Counted from the stretch's first letter, positions 34,317-43,005 are shown. The stretch is 64,000 nucleotides of DNA from Streptomyces sp. NBC_01460 (GCF_036227405.1 NZ_CP109473.1:372001-436000); one strand, 5' to 3'. Notes: a model not told the origin generated them from the sequence alone. Program-made: numbers and translations.

Positions 34317-34571
34317 ATGGATTACCCGGAGAGTTACGAACTCATCTTCCAGGCGGGCGGCGCGGAGGACGATGTCGTCGCCGTCCATCTCACGGCGCGT
34401 TCGGGCGCCGGCGGTTACCCGGTCTACGAGGACGAGACGGGAATCGTGCGCGCCGAGATCAGTGAACGGGGCGAGGTCCGCATGCAGGCGAGCGGAGGCC
34501 ACCAGGTTCTGGGAGTACCCCTGCTGGCCCGGCCACTGAGCCCCGGGGGCACTCCCCGCGGCGCCGACTGA
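34317..34571 (+). CDS. Small DUF6296-like protein
   Basis: An 84-residue protein with a beta-rich pattern, SYELIFQAGGAEDDVVAVHLTA and GGYPVYEDETGIVRAEISERGEV. I recognise this as a small Streptomyces-restricted family (DUF6296-like) of unknown function. The ATG at 34317 has GGGAGG 6 bases upstream. It is divergent from the DUF5133 gene, with 275 bases between the starts; I see no clear operator there. Confidence 0.65.
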   Translation: MDYPESYELIFQAGGAEDDVVAVHLTARSGAGGYPVYEDETGIVRAEISERGEVRMQASGGHQVLGVPLLARPLSPGGTPRGAD

Positions 34572-34591
34572 CCGGTCCGGAAACGGCTCGG

Positions 34592-34610
34592 CGGACGTGC
34601 GGCACGTCCG
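34592..34610. terminator. Short stem-loop after DUF6296-like gene
   Basis: CGGACGTG (34592-34599) and CACGTCCG (34603-34610) form a perfect 8-bp stem with a 3-base loop, 20 bases after the stop codon. Bases 34611-34710 then carry the fructose operon promoter region, where I could not fix a -35/-10 pair. Confidence 0.5.
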
Positions 34611-34710
34611 TTCCTGCCCGCTTCTCGTCCGAATGTGTTTACTTTCCTGAGGTGCGACCGTAGTCTGCCGATGAAACCACAGACTCGGGCATGAACGGAT
34701 ACGCAACCAC

Positions 34711-35472
34711 ATGTACGCACCGGAGCGGCAGCAGGAGATCCTCCGCATCGCCGGCGAGAGCGGCCGCGTCGACGTCCTGTCCCTGGCCGAGCAGTTCCAG
34801 GTGACCGCGGAGACGGTTCGGCGCGATCTCAAGGCCCTCGACCGGGCGGGACTCCTGCGCCGGGTGCACGGCGGTGCCATCCCCGCCGGGCGGCTCGGTT
34901 TCGAACCCGACCTGGCTGAGCGCGACACCGTGGCCGCCGACGAGAAGGACCGCATCGCCGCCGCCGCGCTGGGTGAACTCCCCACCGAGGGCAACATCAT
35001 CATCGACGCCGGGACGACGACCGTCAGACTGGCGGCCGCCGTCCCGATCGACTCGCGCCTCACCGTCGTCACCCACGCCCTGCCGGTGGCAGCACGTCTG
35101 TCCGACCATCCCGGGATCGCGCTGCATCTGGTGGGCGGCAGGGTCCGTCACCGCACCCGCGCGGCCGTCGACGCCTGGGCGCTGAGCGCCTACGCCGAGA
35201 TCAACGCGGACGTCGTCTTCCTCGCCACCAACGGTTTCTCCCCCGAAGGCGGTCTGACCACCCCGGATCTGGCGGAGGCCGCCGTGAAGCGCGCCGTGAT
35301 CGCGGCTGCCCGCCGAGTGGTGCTCCTCGCCGACTCGGGCAAGTCCGGTCAGGAGCATTTCGCGCGGTTCGGCGATCTCTCCCACGTCGACCTGCTGATC
35401 ACCGATACGGGGCTCAGCCCCGAGGACGCCCGGGCCATCGAGAGCCGGGGCACGGAAGTGGTACGCGCATGA
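34711..35472 (+). CDS. fruR: DeoR-family regulator of the fructose operon
   Basis: A 253-residue DeoR regulator. The N-terminal winged helix reads QEILRIAGESGRVDVLSLAEQFQVTAETVRRDLKAL (two separate stretches), with the family tail LRRVHGGAIP, followed by the sugar-phosphate sensing domain (IIIDAGTTTVRLAAAVP; ADVVFLATNGFSPEGGLTTPD). It probably represses the operon and is relieved by fructose 1-phosphate, as in related systems. The stop overlaps the fruK start in ATGA, so the two are co-translated. Confidence 0.9.
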   Translation: MYAPERQQEILRIAGESGRVDVLSLAEQFQVTAETVRRDLKALDRAGLLRRVHGGAIPAGRLGFEPDLAERDTVAADEKDRIAAAALGELPTEGNIIIDAGTTTVRLAAAVPIDSRLTVVTHALPVAARLSDHPGIALHLVGGRVRHRTRAAVDAWALSAYAEINADVVFLATNGFSPEGGLTTPDLAEAAVKRAVIAAARRVVLLADSGKSGQEHFARFGDLSHVDLLITDTGLSPEDARAIESRGTEVVRA

Positions 35473-36416
35473 TCCTCACCGTCACCCCCAACCCCAGTCT
35501 GGACCGCACCTACGAACTGCCGGGGCTGACCCGTGGCGCCGTCCTGCGGGCCACCGCCGACCGCGTCGACCCCGGCGGCAAGGGCGTGAACGTCTCCCGG
35601 GCCGTCGCCGCCGCCGGGCACCGCACCGTGGCCGTCGCGCCGCTCGGCGGTCCGGAGGGCGCCCTGCTGGCCCGGCTCCTCGGGGAACGCGGCATCGAGG
35701 CCGCCGGGGTCCCGATCGCCGGCAGCACCCGGGTCAACATCACCCTGGTCGAGCCGGACGGCGCGCTCACCAAGGTCAACGCCCCGGGGCCCGACATCAC
35801 CCCCGCCGAGGCCGAACGCCTGCTGGACACCGTCCGGGTGCGGTCGGCGGGCGCCGACTGGATCGCCTGCTGCGGCAGCCTGCCGCGCGGACTGTCTCCG
35901 CGGTGGTACGCCGAGCTGGTCGCCCGCGGCCGCCGTGCCGGCCTCCGGATCGCTCTCGACACCTCGGGCGCCGCGCTGATGGCCGCGCTGCCCGAGCGGC
36001 CGGACGTGATCAAGCCGAACACGCAGGAACTCTCCGAGGCCGTGGGCCGTCCGCTCGCGACGGTCGGTGAGGCGCTCAAGGCGGCGCAGGAGCTGTGCGA
36101 GCTCGGGGCGCGCTCCGTGCTCGCCAGCCTGGGGGCCGTGGGCCAGCTGCTGGTGGAACCGTCCGGAGCGTACTTCGCCGTGGCACGGGTGGACGCGGTC
36201 CGCAGCGACGTCGGCGCGGGAGACGCCTCCCTCGCGGGGTTCCTGTCCGCCGGCGGGACGGGCCGGGCCGCTCTCTCGGCCGCGGTGGCCCATGGCGCGG
36301 CAGCCGTGCAACTGCCCGGGAGCGCCATGCCGACCCCCGCCGACCTCGATCCGTCGGCGGTGGTCACCACCGCCGACGTCCCCCTGGACCTGGCCCTGAC
36401 GGAGCGGTCCCCGTGA
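35469..36416 (+). CDS. fruK: 1-phosphofructokinase (PfkB family)
   Basis: A 315-residue ribokinase-fold sugar kinase that phosphorylates fructose 1-phosphate to fructose 1,6-bisphosphate. Signatures visible are the N-terminal TPNPSLDRTYEL, VDPGGKGVNVSRA, and the C-terminal GAGDASLAGFLS containing the catalytic Asp and anion hole. Located between the regulator and the EIIABC transporter, overlapping the first and 81 bases before the second. Confidence 0.93.
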   Translation: MILTVTPNPSLDRTYELPGLTRGAVLRATADRVDPGGKGVNVSRAVAAAGHRTVAVAPLGGPEGALLARLLGERGIEAAGVPIAGSTRVNITLVEPDGALTKVNAPGPDITPAEAERLLDTVRVRSAGADWIACCGSLPRGLSPRWYAELVARGRRAGLRIALDTSGAALMAALPERPDVIKPNTQELSEAVGRPLATVGEALKAAQELCELGARSVLASLGAVGQLLVEPSGAYFAVARVDAVRSDVGAGDASLAGFLSAGGTGRAALSAAVAHGAAAVQLPGSAMPTPADLDPSAVVTTADVPLDLALTERSP

Positions 36417-36497
36417 CCTCCGCACGCCTGTCCTGCCGTACGACGCCCCCGTCCCCCGAAACCGCCGCCCGGCGGTCCACGAGCAAGGAGCCCCGCG

Positions 36498-38468
36498 ATG
36501 AGTGAGCTCATCACCGCGGACCTGGTCGACCTCGATCTGTCCGCCGAGACGAAGAGCGCGGCCGCCCGTTCACTGGCCGGACGAATGGTCGCGGCCGGCC
36601 GTGTCACCGACCTCGACGGCTTCCTGGCCGATGTGGCGGCCCGTGAGGCCCAGATGCCGACCGGTCTGGACGGCGGCATCGGAATCCCGCACTGCCGGAG
36701 CGAGCACGTCACCACGCCGACCCTGGCCTTCGGCCGCAGCGCGCGGGGCATCGACTTCGGGGCGCCGGACGGGCCCGCGGACCTCGTCTTCCTGATAGCC
36801 GCGCCCACGGGCGCGGACGACGACCACCTCACCATCCTCTCGGGCCTGGCACGACGGCTCATGGACCCCGGATTCACCGGCGCGCTGCGGGCGGAGACCG
36901 ACCCGGCCGCAGCCGCGGCCCTGGTCCGCGGCGAAGAGGCGGCCGCACCGGCCGCGGGCACCGAGGACGCTGTCGCGGCGGCCCCGGAGACGACCGAGCC
37001 GTTCCGGGTCGTCGCCGTCACCTCCTGTCCGACCGGTATCGCGCACACCTACATGGCCGCGGAGTCCCTGGAGGCGGCGGCGCGCGCCCAGGGGGTCGTG
37101 CTCCACGTCGAGACGCAGGGCTCGGCCGGCTTCGAGCGGCTGGACCCTGCGGTCATCGCCGCTGCCGACGCGGTCATCTGGGCGCACGACGTCGACGTGA
37201 GGGAGAGGGCGCGGTTCGCCGGGAAGCCGGTCGTCGACACCGGGGTGAAGGCCGGGATCAACCGGCCGGCCGAGCTGATCGCCGAGGCCCGCCGCAAGGC
37301 CGAGCGCGGTGAGGTCGGCAGGATCGCCGGCCCGGGCGACGAGACCGGCACCGGTCCGGAGGGAGCGTCCGCGAACCTCGGTGTGCGGCTGCGTACCTAT
37401 CTGATGTCCGGCGTCAGTTACATGGTTCCTTTCGTCGCGGCCGGAGGACTGCTCATCGCGCTCTCCTTCGCCATCGGCGGCTACGAGATCGCGAGCGCGA
37501 AATCGGTGGCGGACCACTTCGTCTGGGGTGAGGCGGCCGGCTGGGCCGCCCTGCTCAACCAGATCGGCACCGCCGCCTTCGGCTTCCTGGTCCCGGTGCT
37601 GGCGGGGTACATCGCCTACGGGATGGCGGACCGGCCCGCACTCGTCCCGGGGTTCGTCGGCGGCTCCGTCGCGCTCACCGTCGACGCGGGCTTCCTCGGC
37701 GGTCTGGTCGCGGGTCTGCTGGCCGGCGCCGTGGTGATGGCGATCCAGCGGGTGAAGGTGCATCCCACGCTGCGCGGCATCATGCCGGTGCTGGTGATCC
37801 CCCTGCTCGCGTCGATCGCGGTCGGCTTCCTCATGTTCATCGTGGTCGGCAAGCCGATCGCCTCGCTCCAGAACGCTCTCACCGACTGGCTGAACGGGCT
37901 GTCGGGGTCCAACGCGGTCATCCTCGGCGTCGTCCTCGGCCTGATGATGTGCTTCGACATGGGCGGCCCGCTGAACAAGGTGGCGTACGCCTTCGCGGTC
38001 GGCGGGCTGGCCGACCCGACGCCCGGCAGCCTCAAGGTCATGGCCGCGGTGATGGCGGCCGGCATGGTGCCTCCGCTGGCGATGGCGCTCGCCACGACCG
38101 TACGCCGCGGGCTGTTCACCCGGACCGAGCGGGAGAACGGCCGCGCCGCGTGGGTGCTGGGCGCCTCATTCATCACCGAGGGGGCGATCCCGTTCGCGGC
38201 TGCGGATCCCCTGCGGGTGATCCCGTCGGTCATGGCCGGCGGCGCGGTCACGGGCGCACTGTCCATGGCCTTCGGCTGCACGCTCCGCGCCCCGCACGGT
38301 GGTGTGTTCGTCGTCCCGCTCATCGGCGAGCCGTTCCTCTACCTGCTGGCGATCGCCGTCGGCACCGCGGTGTCCACCGCGCTGGTCGTCGTCCTCAAGG
38401 GCATGCGGCGCACCCCCGCGTCCGCCGCACCGGCCGACGACGGATCGGGCGTCGCCGTGGCCGTCTGA
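36498..38468 (+). CDS. fruA: Fructose PTS permease, fused EIIA-EIIB-EIIC
   Basis: A 656-residue membrane transporter in the order EIIA (about 5-145, phospho-His 65 in GIGIPHCRSE), EIIB (about 168-265, phospho-Cys 177 in AVTSCPTGIAHTYM) and EIIC (about 290-640, with many hydrophobic helices and the conserved GGPLNKVAYAF and HGGVFVVPLIG). It takes up fructose as fructose 1-phosphate using phosphate passed by HPr. Length and domain order are typical of actinomycete FruA. The downstream HPr gene could supply its phosphate directly. Confidence 0.93.
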   Translation: MSELITADLVDLDLSAETKSAAARSLAGRMVAAGRVTDLDGFLADVAAREAQMPTGLDGGIGIPHCRSEHVTTPTLAFGRSARGIDFGAPDGPADLVFLIAAPTGADDDHLTILSGLARRLMDPGFTGALRAETDPAAAAALVRGEEAAAPAAGTEDAVAAAPETTEPFRVVAVTSCPTGIAHTYMAAESLEAAARAQGVVLHVETQGSAGFERLDPAVIAAADAVIWAHDVDVRERARFAGKPVVDTGVKAGINRPAELIAEARRKAERGEVGRIAGPGDETGTGPEGASANLGVRLRTYLMSGVSYMVPFVAAGGLLIALSFAIGGYEIASAKSVADHFVWGEAAGWAALLNQIGTAAFGFLVPVLAGYIAYGMADRPALVPGFVGGSVALTVDAGFLGGLVAGLLAGAVVMAIQRVKVHPTLRGIMPVLVIPLLASIAVGFLMFIVVGKPIASLQNALTDWLNGLSGSNAVILGVVLGLMMCFDMGGPLNKVAYAFAVGGLADPTPGSLKVMAAVMAAGMVPPLAMALATTVRRGLFTRTERENGRAAWVLGASFITEGAIPFAAADPLRVIPSVMAGGAVTGALSMAFGCTLRAPHGGVFVVPLIGEPFLYLLAIAVGTAVSTALVVVLKGMRRTPASAAPADDGSGVAVAV

Positions 38469-38517
38469 TCCACGCCCCTCCCTGTACGACATCCCTCTTC
38501 ACCCAAGGAGTGCACCC

Positions 38518-38790
38518 GTGTACCAGCGCACCGTCTCCGTAGGCTCCCGCAGCGGCCTCCACGCCCGTCCCGCCTCGCTCTTCGTCCAGGCGGCCGTGCG
38601 CCAGCCCGTCCCCGTCACCGTGGGGCGCGAGGGAAATACCCCGGTCGATGCCCGGAGCATGCTCTCCGTGCTCGCTCTGGCCGCTCAGCACGGTGATCTG
38701 CTGGTGCTGTCCGCCGAGGGCGAAAGCGCGCCCGATGCCGTCGATGTGCTGGCTACGCTCCTGTCCGAAGACCTCGACGGCAAGGACTGA
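38518..38790 (+). CDS. HPr phosphocarrier protein
   Basis: A 90-residue HPr. The active-site His 15 is in RSGLHARPASLF, and the regulatory Ser position lies in DARSMLSVLAL (Ser 47). The GTG start has an AAGGAG site 7 bases upstream. It carries phosphate from EI to EIIA domains. Its place at the end of the fructose operon suggests either the main ptsH or a dedicated paralogue; the window cannot tell which. It is followed after 2 bases by a phosphatase gene. Confidence 0.9.
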   Translation: MYQRTVSVGSRSGLHARPASLFVQAAVRQPVPVTVGREGNTPVDARSMLSVLALAAQHGDLLVLSAEGESAPDAVDVLATLLSEDLDGKD

Positions 38791-38792
38791 CA

Positions 38793-39227
38793 GTGACCGA
38801 GTTGTGGGATGCGGCGGGTGAGGGCGTACTGCCACTGCCCTCGGGACGGCTCGTGCGGGGCCGCGGTCTGAGGCGTCCGCTTCCCGAGGGGGCCGAACCC
38901 ACCTTCGCGGTTCATCTCCTGGGTGGTCCCCCGCCTCCCGTCGCGTGGGAGTCACGGTGGCTGCGCTGGCCGGACTTCCGGCTGCCCGCCGACCGGAAGG
39001 CGGCACGCTCCGTGCTGAGGGAGGCGTGGAGCCGCGCTCCGGGTGAGCGGGTCGAGGTCGCGTGCGGAGGGGGCCGGGGACGGACGGGCACGGCTCTCGC
39101 CTGCCTGGCCGTGCTGGACGGGGTCCCGGCGGAGGAGGCGGTCGCCTACGTACGCCGGAACTACCACCCCAAGGCCGTCGAGACGCCCTGGCAGCGGCGT
39201 TACGTGGTGCGCTTCGCGGGGGGCTGA
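38793..39227 (+). CDS. Protein-tyrosine/dual-specificity phosphatase-like protein
   Basis: A 144-residue compact cysteine phosphatase. The signature CX5R loop is CGGGRGRTG (Cys 91, Arg 97), and a WPD general-acid loop is present (RWPDFRLP, Asp 61), so the catalytic machinery is complete. The GTG start lies 2 bases after the HPr stop, implying translational coupling. The substrate is unknown; possibilities are a phosphoprotein, phosphoinositide-like or sugar phosphate. A role in fructose or PTS signalling is inferred only from the position. Confidence 0.8.
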   Translation: MTELWDAAGEGVLPLPSGRLVRGRGLRRPLPEGAEPTFAVHLLGGPPPPVAWESRWLRWPDFRLPADRKAARSVLREAWSRAPGERVEVACGGGRGRTGTALACLAVLDGVPAEEAVAYVRRNYHPKAVETPWQRRYVVRFAGG

Positions 39228-39255
39228 CCGGCTGCCGCGGCGCCGGTCATGGAGG

Positions 39256-39543
39256 TCACTCCACCGTGTGCGGAGCCGGAACCGTTGCTCCGCCGCCGGC
39301 GCGTACCGCCTCCACGACGCTCTGGTGGAGGGATCTGCTCGCTTCCTCCGAGGGGCACGGCACCGGACTGCCGGCCAGTGTGAACCAGTCCGAAGCGCCG
39401 CTGTACTGCACGGCGACCTCGGCCAGCTCCTCGGTCCACGTCGTGTGCACGGTGAGATCACCGCTCACGACACCAATCTCTTCGGTGCGCACTCCGCCGG
39501 TTCCCGCGAAGACACCGAGGGTGGTCCACGATGCCCAGTTCAT
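39256..39543 (-). CDS. Hypothetical protein, 95 residues
   Basis: A small protein with a beta-strand pattern (TEEIGVVSGDLTVHTTWTEE; ELAEVAVQYSGASDWFTLAG) and a helical C-terminus (SLHQSVVEAVRAGG). It looks like a conserved actinomycete protein but I cannot name a family. It has no signal peptide or membrane helix. The ATG at 39543 has AAAGGCGA upstream. It is convergent with the phosphatase gene. Confidence 0.6.
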   Translation of the reverse strand: MNWASWTTLGVFAGTGGVRTEEIGVVSGDLTVHTTWTEELAEVAVQYSGASDWFTLAGSPVPCPSEEASRSLHQSVVEAVRAGGGATVPAPHTVE

Positions 39544-39666
39544 GACGCGTCGCCTTTCGGGACAATGACAAGCCTGTCAAGCGGACTTGTTGTCGAGTAT
39601 GGCACCGGGAACCATCACCCGCACGGGTGTGCCCGTGAGTATCCGCCCGGTGACTCCGGGACGCCG

Positions 39667-40098
39667 TCACGGATGCATGGACGCGCCCTTGAGGATCTTG
39701 TCGACGGCGTTGCGCGGGCCGTACACGGCCAGGCCCACCAGGTCCATCGTGTCCCTGCGCACCGCGCGCACGGCGGCCCTGTTGGCCTCGTCGTGGCCGG
39801 TGGCGAACAGGTCGGAGGTGAAGACGGCCGTGGTGACGCCCCGGCCGACCGCCTTGCCGTGCGCGCTCGTCAGGAGCTCCTTGGACCCGGCGAAGACGAG
39901 GACGGGCTGCCGGAACATGGGCAGGTACGGGGTGTCGTCGGCGTCGGCGTACGGTTCGCCGATCACCTCGGGCAGCCGGGTACCCAGGCCGCTCACCAGG
40001 AAGGCGGTGACGTTCAGCCGCTGCCAGGTCTCGAGGTCGTCACGGAGCAGCACAGCGATCTTGGTGTCGAAACGTACGGGTGCGTTGTCGTCGGTCAT
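39667..40098 (-). CDS. DUF2000-family protein
   Basis: A 143-residue protein of the peptidyl-tRNA-hydrolase-II-like DUF2000 family: FDTKIAVLLRDDLETWQRLNVTAFLVSG, GEPYADADDTPYLPMFRQPVLVFAG and a C-terminal NAVDKILKGASMHP. The biochemical function is unknown. The divergent AraC regulator is a frequent neighbour of DUF2000 genes, which suggests the regulator controls this gene. Start ATG at 40098. Confidence 0.85.
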   Translation of the reverse strand: MTDDNAPVRFDTKIAVLLRDDLETWQRLNVTAFLVSGLGTRLPEVIGEPYADADDTPYLPMFRQPVLVFAGSKELLTSAHGKAVGRGVTTAVFTSDLFATGHDEANRAAVRAVRRDTMDLVGLAVYGPRNAVDKILKGASMHP

Positions 40099-40131
40099 GG
40101 CAAGGAGTCTGCCGAGCCCGGCCCCCGGACG

Positions 40132-40179
40132 TCTTGTACGAAGTTTGCGTGCCGGCCGGTCCGGAGCGCTCTTGTACGA
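40132..40179. repeat. Direct repeat TCTTGTACGA between DUF2000 and AraC genes
   Basis: Exact 10-base copies at 40132-40141 and 40170-40179, 38 bases apart (start to start), in the 88-base gap between the divergent starts. Direct repeats are the usual binding pattern of AraC-family proteins, so these are candidate operators. Confidence 0.55.
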
Positions 40180-40186
40180 TTCGTCC

Positions 40187-40975
40187 ATGGGAGCACGTCC
40201 GGACATCACCGCGTGGCGCCCGCGCGTCGAGGGGATCGACGAGGTCTTCCACGCGCACTTCGCCGACCACGCGTACCCGATGCACACGCACGACGCGTGG
40301 ACGCTGCTCATCGTCGACGAGGGAATGGTCCGCTACGACCTGGACCGTCATGAGCACGGGGCACCCAGTTCGGTGGTGACGCTGCTGCCTCCGCACGTCC
40401 CTCACAACGGCGGCGCCGCGACCCCCGGCGGGTTCCGCAAGCGCGTGCTGTACCTGAACACCTCACAGATCGACGCGGACCTCGTCGGGCGTGCGGTGGA
40501 CCGGCCGGTGCTCCGGGATCCGCTGCTGCGCCGGCGGGTCGATCAGCTCCACCGCACGCTCGAGCGTCCTGGGGACGAGATGGAGGCCCAGAGCCGCCTC
40601 GCGCTCGTGTCCGAGCGTCTCGCAGGGCACCTGCGCGACGAGTCCGTCTCCCCGCGGGTGCCCGACCGCCGCATCGCGTACGCGCTCCGGGATCTGCTGG
40701 ACGAGCACGTCGTCGAAGGGGTGACGCTCCGCGAGGCGGCGGAGCGGCTGCACTCCCACCACACCCATCTGGTGCGGGCCTTCGGCCAGGAGTTCGGCAT
40801 GGCTCCGCACCAGTACCTCACGGGGCGCCGCGTGGATCTGGCCCGCCGCCTGCTGCTCGGGGGTATGCGGCTGCCGGAGGTCGCGGCCTCGGCCGGGTTC
40901 TACGACCAGTCCCACTTCTCGCGGCACTTCAAGCGCGTGGTCGGCACGAGTCCCGGGCACTACGCGCGCCCCTGA
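40187..40975 (+). CDS. AraC-family transcriptional regulator
   Basis: A 262-residue regulator with an N-terminal cupin-like arabinose-binding-type domain (AYPMHTHDAWTLLIVDEG; TLLPPHVPHNGG) and the C-terminal pair of helix-turn-helices (LREAAERLHSHHTHLVRAFG; VAASAGFYDQSHFSRHFKRV). Histidines in the cupin part could bind a metal or ligand. It is divergent from DUF2000, with which it probably forms a regulator-target pair. The ATG at 40187 is the first start consistent with homologues. Confidence 0.9.
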   Translation: MGARPDITAWRPRVEGIDEVFHAHFADHAYPMHTHDAWTLLIVDEGMVRYDLDRHEHGAPSSVVTLLPPHVPHNGGAATPGGFRKRVLYLNTSQIDADLVGRAVDRPVLRDPLLRRRVDQLHRTLERPGDEMEAQSRLALVSERLAGHLRDESVSPRVPDRRIAYALRDLLDEHVVEGVTLREAAERLHSHHTHLVRAFGQEFGMAPHQYLTGRRVDLARRLLLGGMRLPEVAASAGFYDQSHFSRHFKRVVGTSPGHYARP

Positions 40976-40986
40976 GCCGAGGCGGC

Positions 40987-41496
40987 TCAGCGGCGCTCGA
41001 GTGCCCCGCGGACGAACGCCGCCTGACCCGCGTGCTGCAGGTCGTCGGCGATGACGCTGATCAGCCGCACGCCGAGGGTCACCGGGGGCGACCAGGAGTC
41101 GTCCACGACGCGGTCGAGGGCCCGCCCGTCGAGGCCCCGGACGAAGTCCAGCGTCTGCTCGCTGACGGCGTCGAAGTACCCGAGGAGCAGGTCGGGCGAA
41201 GCCACCCGCACGGAACCCACCTGGGCGCTGCTGTGGCCGTAGCCGGTCGCCCCCTTCTCGAGGGGCAGCTCGAAGCGGGATGCCCAGTCCTGCGCGAACC
41301 AGATCTGCTCGGTTCCCGCCGCGTCGGCGACGTGGTCGTCCTGGACGCGCGTGAGGTGCCACACGAGCCAGGCGATGGAGTTCGCGTCGGCGTCGAGTCT
41401 GGCGTTGAGGTCCTCGGCCGGGAGACCCTCGACTGCGGTGTGCACCGCTTCGTGGACGCGGTCGAACGCGTCGGCGAGAATGCCTGCACTGTTCAT
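40987..41496 (-). CDS. DinB-family (DUF664) protein
   Basis: A 169-residue DinB-fold protein. The metal-site histidines are expected in SIAWLVWHLTRVQDDHVAD and in LISVIADDLQHAGQAAFVRG, with a conserved WSPPVTLGVRL between. This sequence type is a common actinomycete mycothiol-transferase-like paralogue with no known substrate. It is convergent with AraC, leaving 11 bases between the stop codons. Start ATG at 41496. Confidence 0.85.
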   Translation of the reverse strand: MNSAGILADAFDRVHEAVHTAVEGLPAEDLNARLDADANSIAWLVWHLTRVQDDHVADAAGTEQIWFAQDWASRFELPLEKGATGYGHSSAQVGSVRVASPDLLLGYFDAVSEQTLDFVRGLDGRALDRVVDDSWSPPVTLGVRLISVIADDLQHAGQAAFVRGALERR

Positions 41497-41567
41497 ACGA
41501 CCACCATGGCCGGTCCGCGGACGGGGCCATGGCTTCGACACGCGGCCGTCACGGCTCACGGTTCCTG

Positions 41568-42281
41568 TCAGCCGGGCGGGTCGCTGTAGCGGACGGTGAC
41601 CTTCTCGAATCCGAGCGAGCCGAGCAGACCCTGGAGCATGGAGGTGGTGTTCTTCTCGGCCCGTTTCCTCAGGCCGCTCTCCTCCGCCGCCTCTCCGATG
41701 TGCTTGGCCGCGAGCTTGTTGACCGCCTGCTCGCTGCCGGGGTTGTCGGAGAAGAAGTCGCCGAGCCGGTCGAGGATGCCTCGCTGCTTGGACACGGCGT
41801 AGGAGCGGTCGGGGTCGAGGGCGGGCTTGCCCAGTACCGCGTGGGGCAGCACGAGTTCGGCCGTGGTGCGGTCCTCGTTGACGGTCACGCCGTCGGCACC
41901 GACCTTGCCCAGGTCGACGGAGGCTCCGACGGTACCCGCGCCGACGTACAGCGTCCTTGTGCCGCGGATGGCGTCGGGCAGGTACTTGGCGTCCTTCTCC
42001 AGGTCGACGACGACCTGGAAGTTGCCGGAGGCCGCCTCGTAGGCGCTCATGTCCTGGACGGACTTGAGCACCGCGGGCCCTGAGCGGTCGTTGGTCTTCT
42101 CCTCGAAGAGGTCTCCGAGCCCCGGGATCAGGCTGAGCCGCGATCCGAGGAGCAACAGGACCAGAGCGGCCGCGCACACGCCGGCGAACGGCAGGCATCC
42201 TCGCGTGCGGGCACGGCGGCGGGGCGCGCCCCCCTGGGCGGGGTCCCCGGTGCTGTCTGTCCTTACGTCAGTGGACGTCAT
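41568..42281 (-). CDS. DUF4230-family membrane-anchored protein
   Basis: A 237-residue protein with one N-terminal membrane helix (FAGVCAAALVLLLLGSRLSL, about 32-51) and an extracellular DUF4230 domain, recognised by VLKSVQDMSAYEAASGNFQV and VNKLAAKHIGEAAEESGLRKRAEKN. The role is unknown; members are common in Firmicutes and Actinobacteria. The ATG at 42281 has a normal basic cytoplasmic stretch before the helix. Confidence 0.8.
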   Translation of the reverse strand: MTSTDVRTDSTGDPAQGGAPRRRARTRGCLPFAGVCAAALVLLLLGSRLSLIPGLGDLFEEKTNDRSGPAVLKSVQDMSAYEAASGNFQVVVDLEKDAKYLPDAIRGTRTLYVGAGTVGASVDLGKVGADGVTVNEDRTTAELVLPHAVLGKPALDPDRSYAVSKQRGILDRLGDFFSDNPGSEQAVNKLAAKHIGEAAEESGLRKRAEKNTTSMLQGLLGSLGFEKVTVRYSDPPG

Positions 42282-42371
42282 ACCTTCCGTGTGACCCCGT
42301 CCGGCGATTTCACTCCGCCCAAGGCGAGGGATTACGCCAGATCCTGTACGGGCGGGAGCCGTTGGGCCGCT

Positions 42372-42887
42372 TCAGGCGCCCGTGACGCCGTCCAGCCGCT
42401 CCCTCAGGAGGTCCGCGTGCCCGATGTGGCGCGCGTACTCGGCGATCATGTGGACGTGCACCGTACGCAGTGAGTAGACCGTGCCGCGCCGGGTGAAGGT
42501 GGTGTCGAGCGATGCGCCCGCCGCCATCTCGTCGGCCAGGCGGATCTCCTCGATCAAACGGGCGTAGTCCTCGGGGGCGCGGTCGGGCGACAGGTCCTCG
42601 AAGTCGGCGTCCTTGCCCTTCTCCGCGCCGTACATCGGGGGCAGTGGCAGTCCGCCGAGCCCCTCGCGGAACCAGATGCGTTCCACCTTGGCCATGTGCC
42701 GGATCAGGCCGAGGAGGGTGAGGTTGGACGGCTCGACGGTCTGCTCGGCAAGTTGTTCGCCCGTCAGGCCCGCACATTTCTGCAGCAGTGTGCCGCGGTA
42801 GAAGGCCAGGAAGCCGGTCAGTGTCTCTCGTTCGCCGCCGGTGAGCGATCCGGTGGCGCGGGTGGCCTCGGGGGCTGTCCATGTCAT
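42372..42887 (-). CDS. DinB-family (DUF664) protein
   Basis: A 171-residue DinB-fold protein. Metal-site histidines are expected in LTLLGLIRHMAKVERIWFRE and VHVHMIAEYARHIGHADLLRE, both classical DUF664 motifs. Its sequence is clearly distinct from the DinB protein one gene away, so the two are not a recent duplication. The substrate is unknown. Start ATG at 42887. Confidence 0.85.
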   Translation of the reverse strand: MTWTAPEATRATGSLTGGERETLTGFLAFYRGTLLQKCAGLTGEQLAEQTVEPSNLTLLGLIRHMAKVERIWFREGLGGLPLPPMYGAEKGKDADFEDLSPDRAPEDYARLIEEIRLADEMAAGASLDTTFTRRGTVYSLRTVHVHMIAEYARHIGHADLLRERLDGVTGA

Positions 42888-42948
42888 CGCATGATCATGC
42901 CTTTCGCCAGGTGGTTCGCACCAGGCCGGGCGTCCGGCGGGGACGAGC

Positions 42949-42989
42949 GGGGTTCCGGCCGCCGGCTGAAGGCCGGCGGCCGGAACCCC
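42949..42989. terminator. Perfect 18-bp stem-loop terminator after GH48
   Basis: Arms 42949-42966 and 42972-42989 are perfectly complementary with a 5-base loop, 17 bases after the GH48 stop on the minus strand. Confidence 0.85.
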
Positions 42990-43005
42990 TGGGTACTGCT
43001 GTCAC

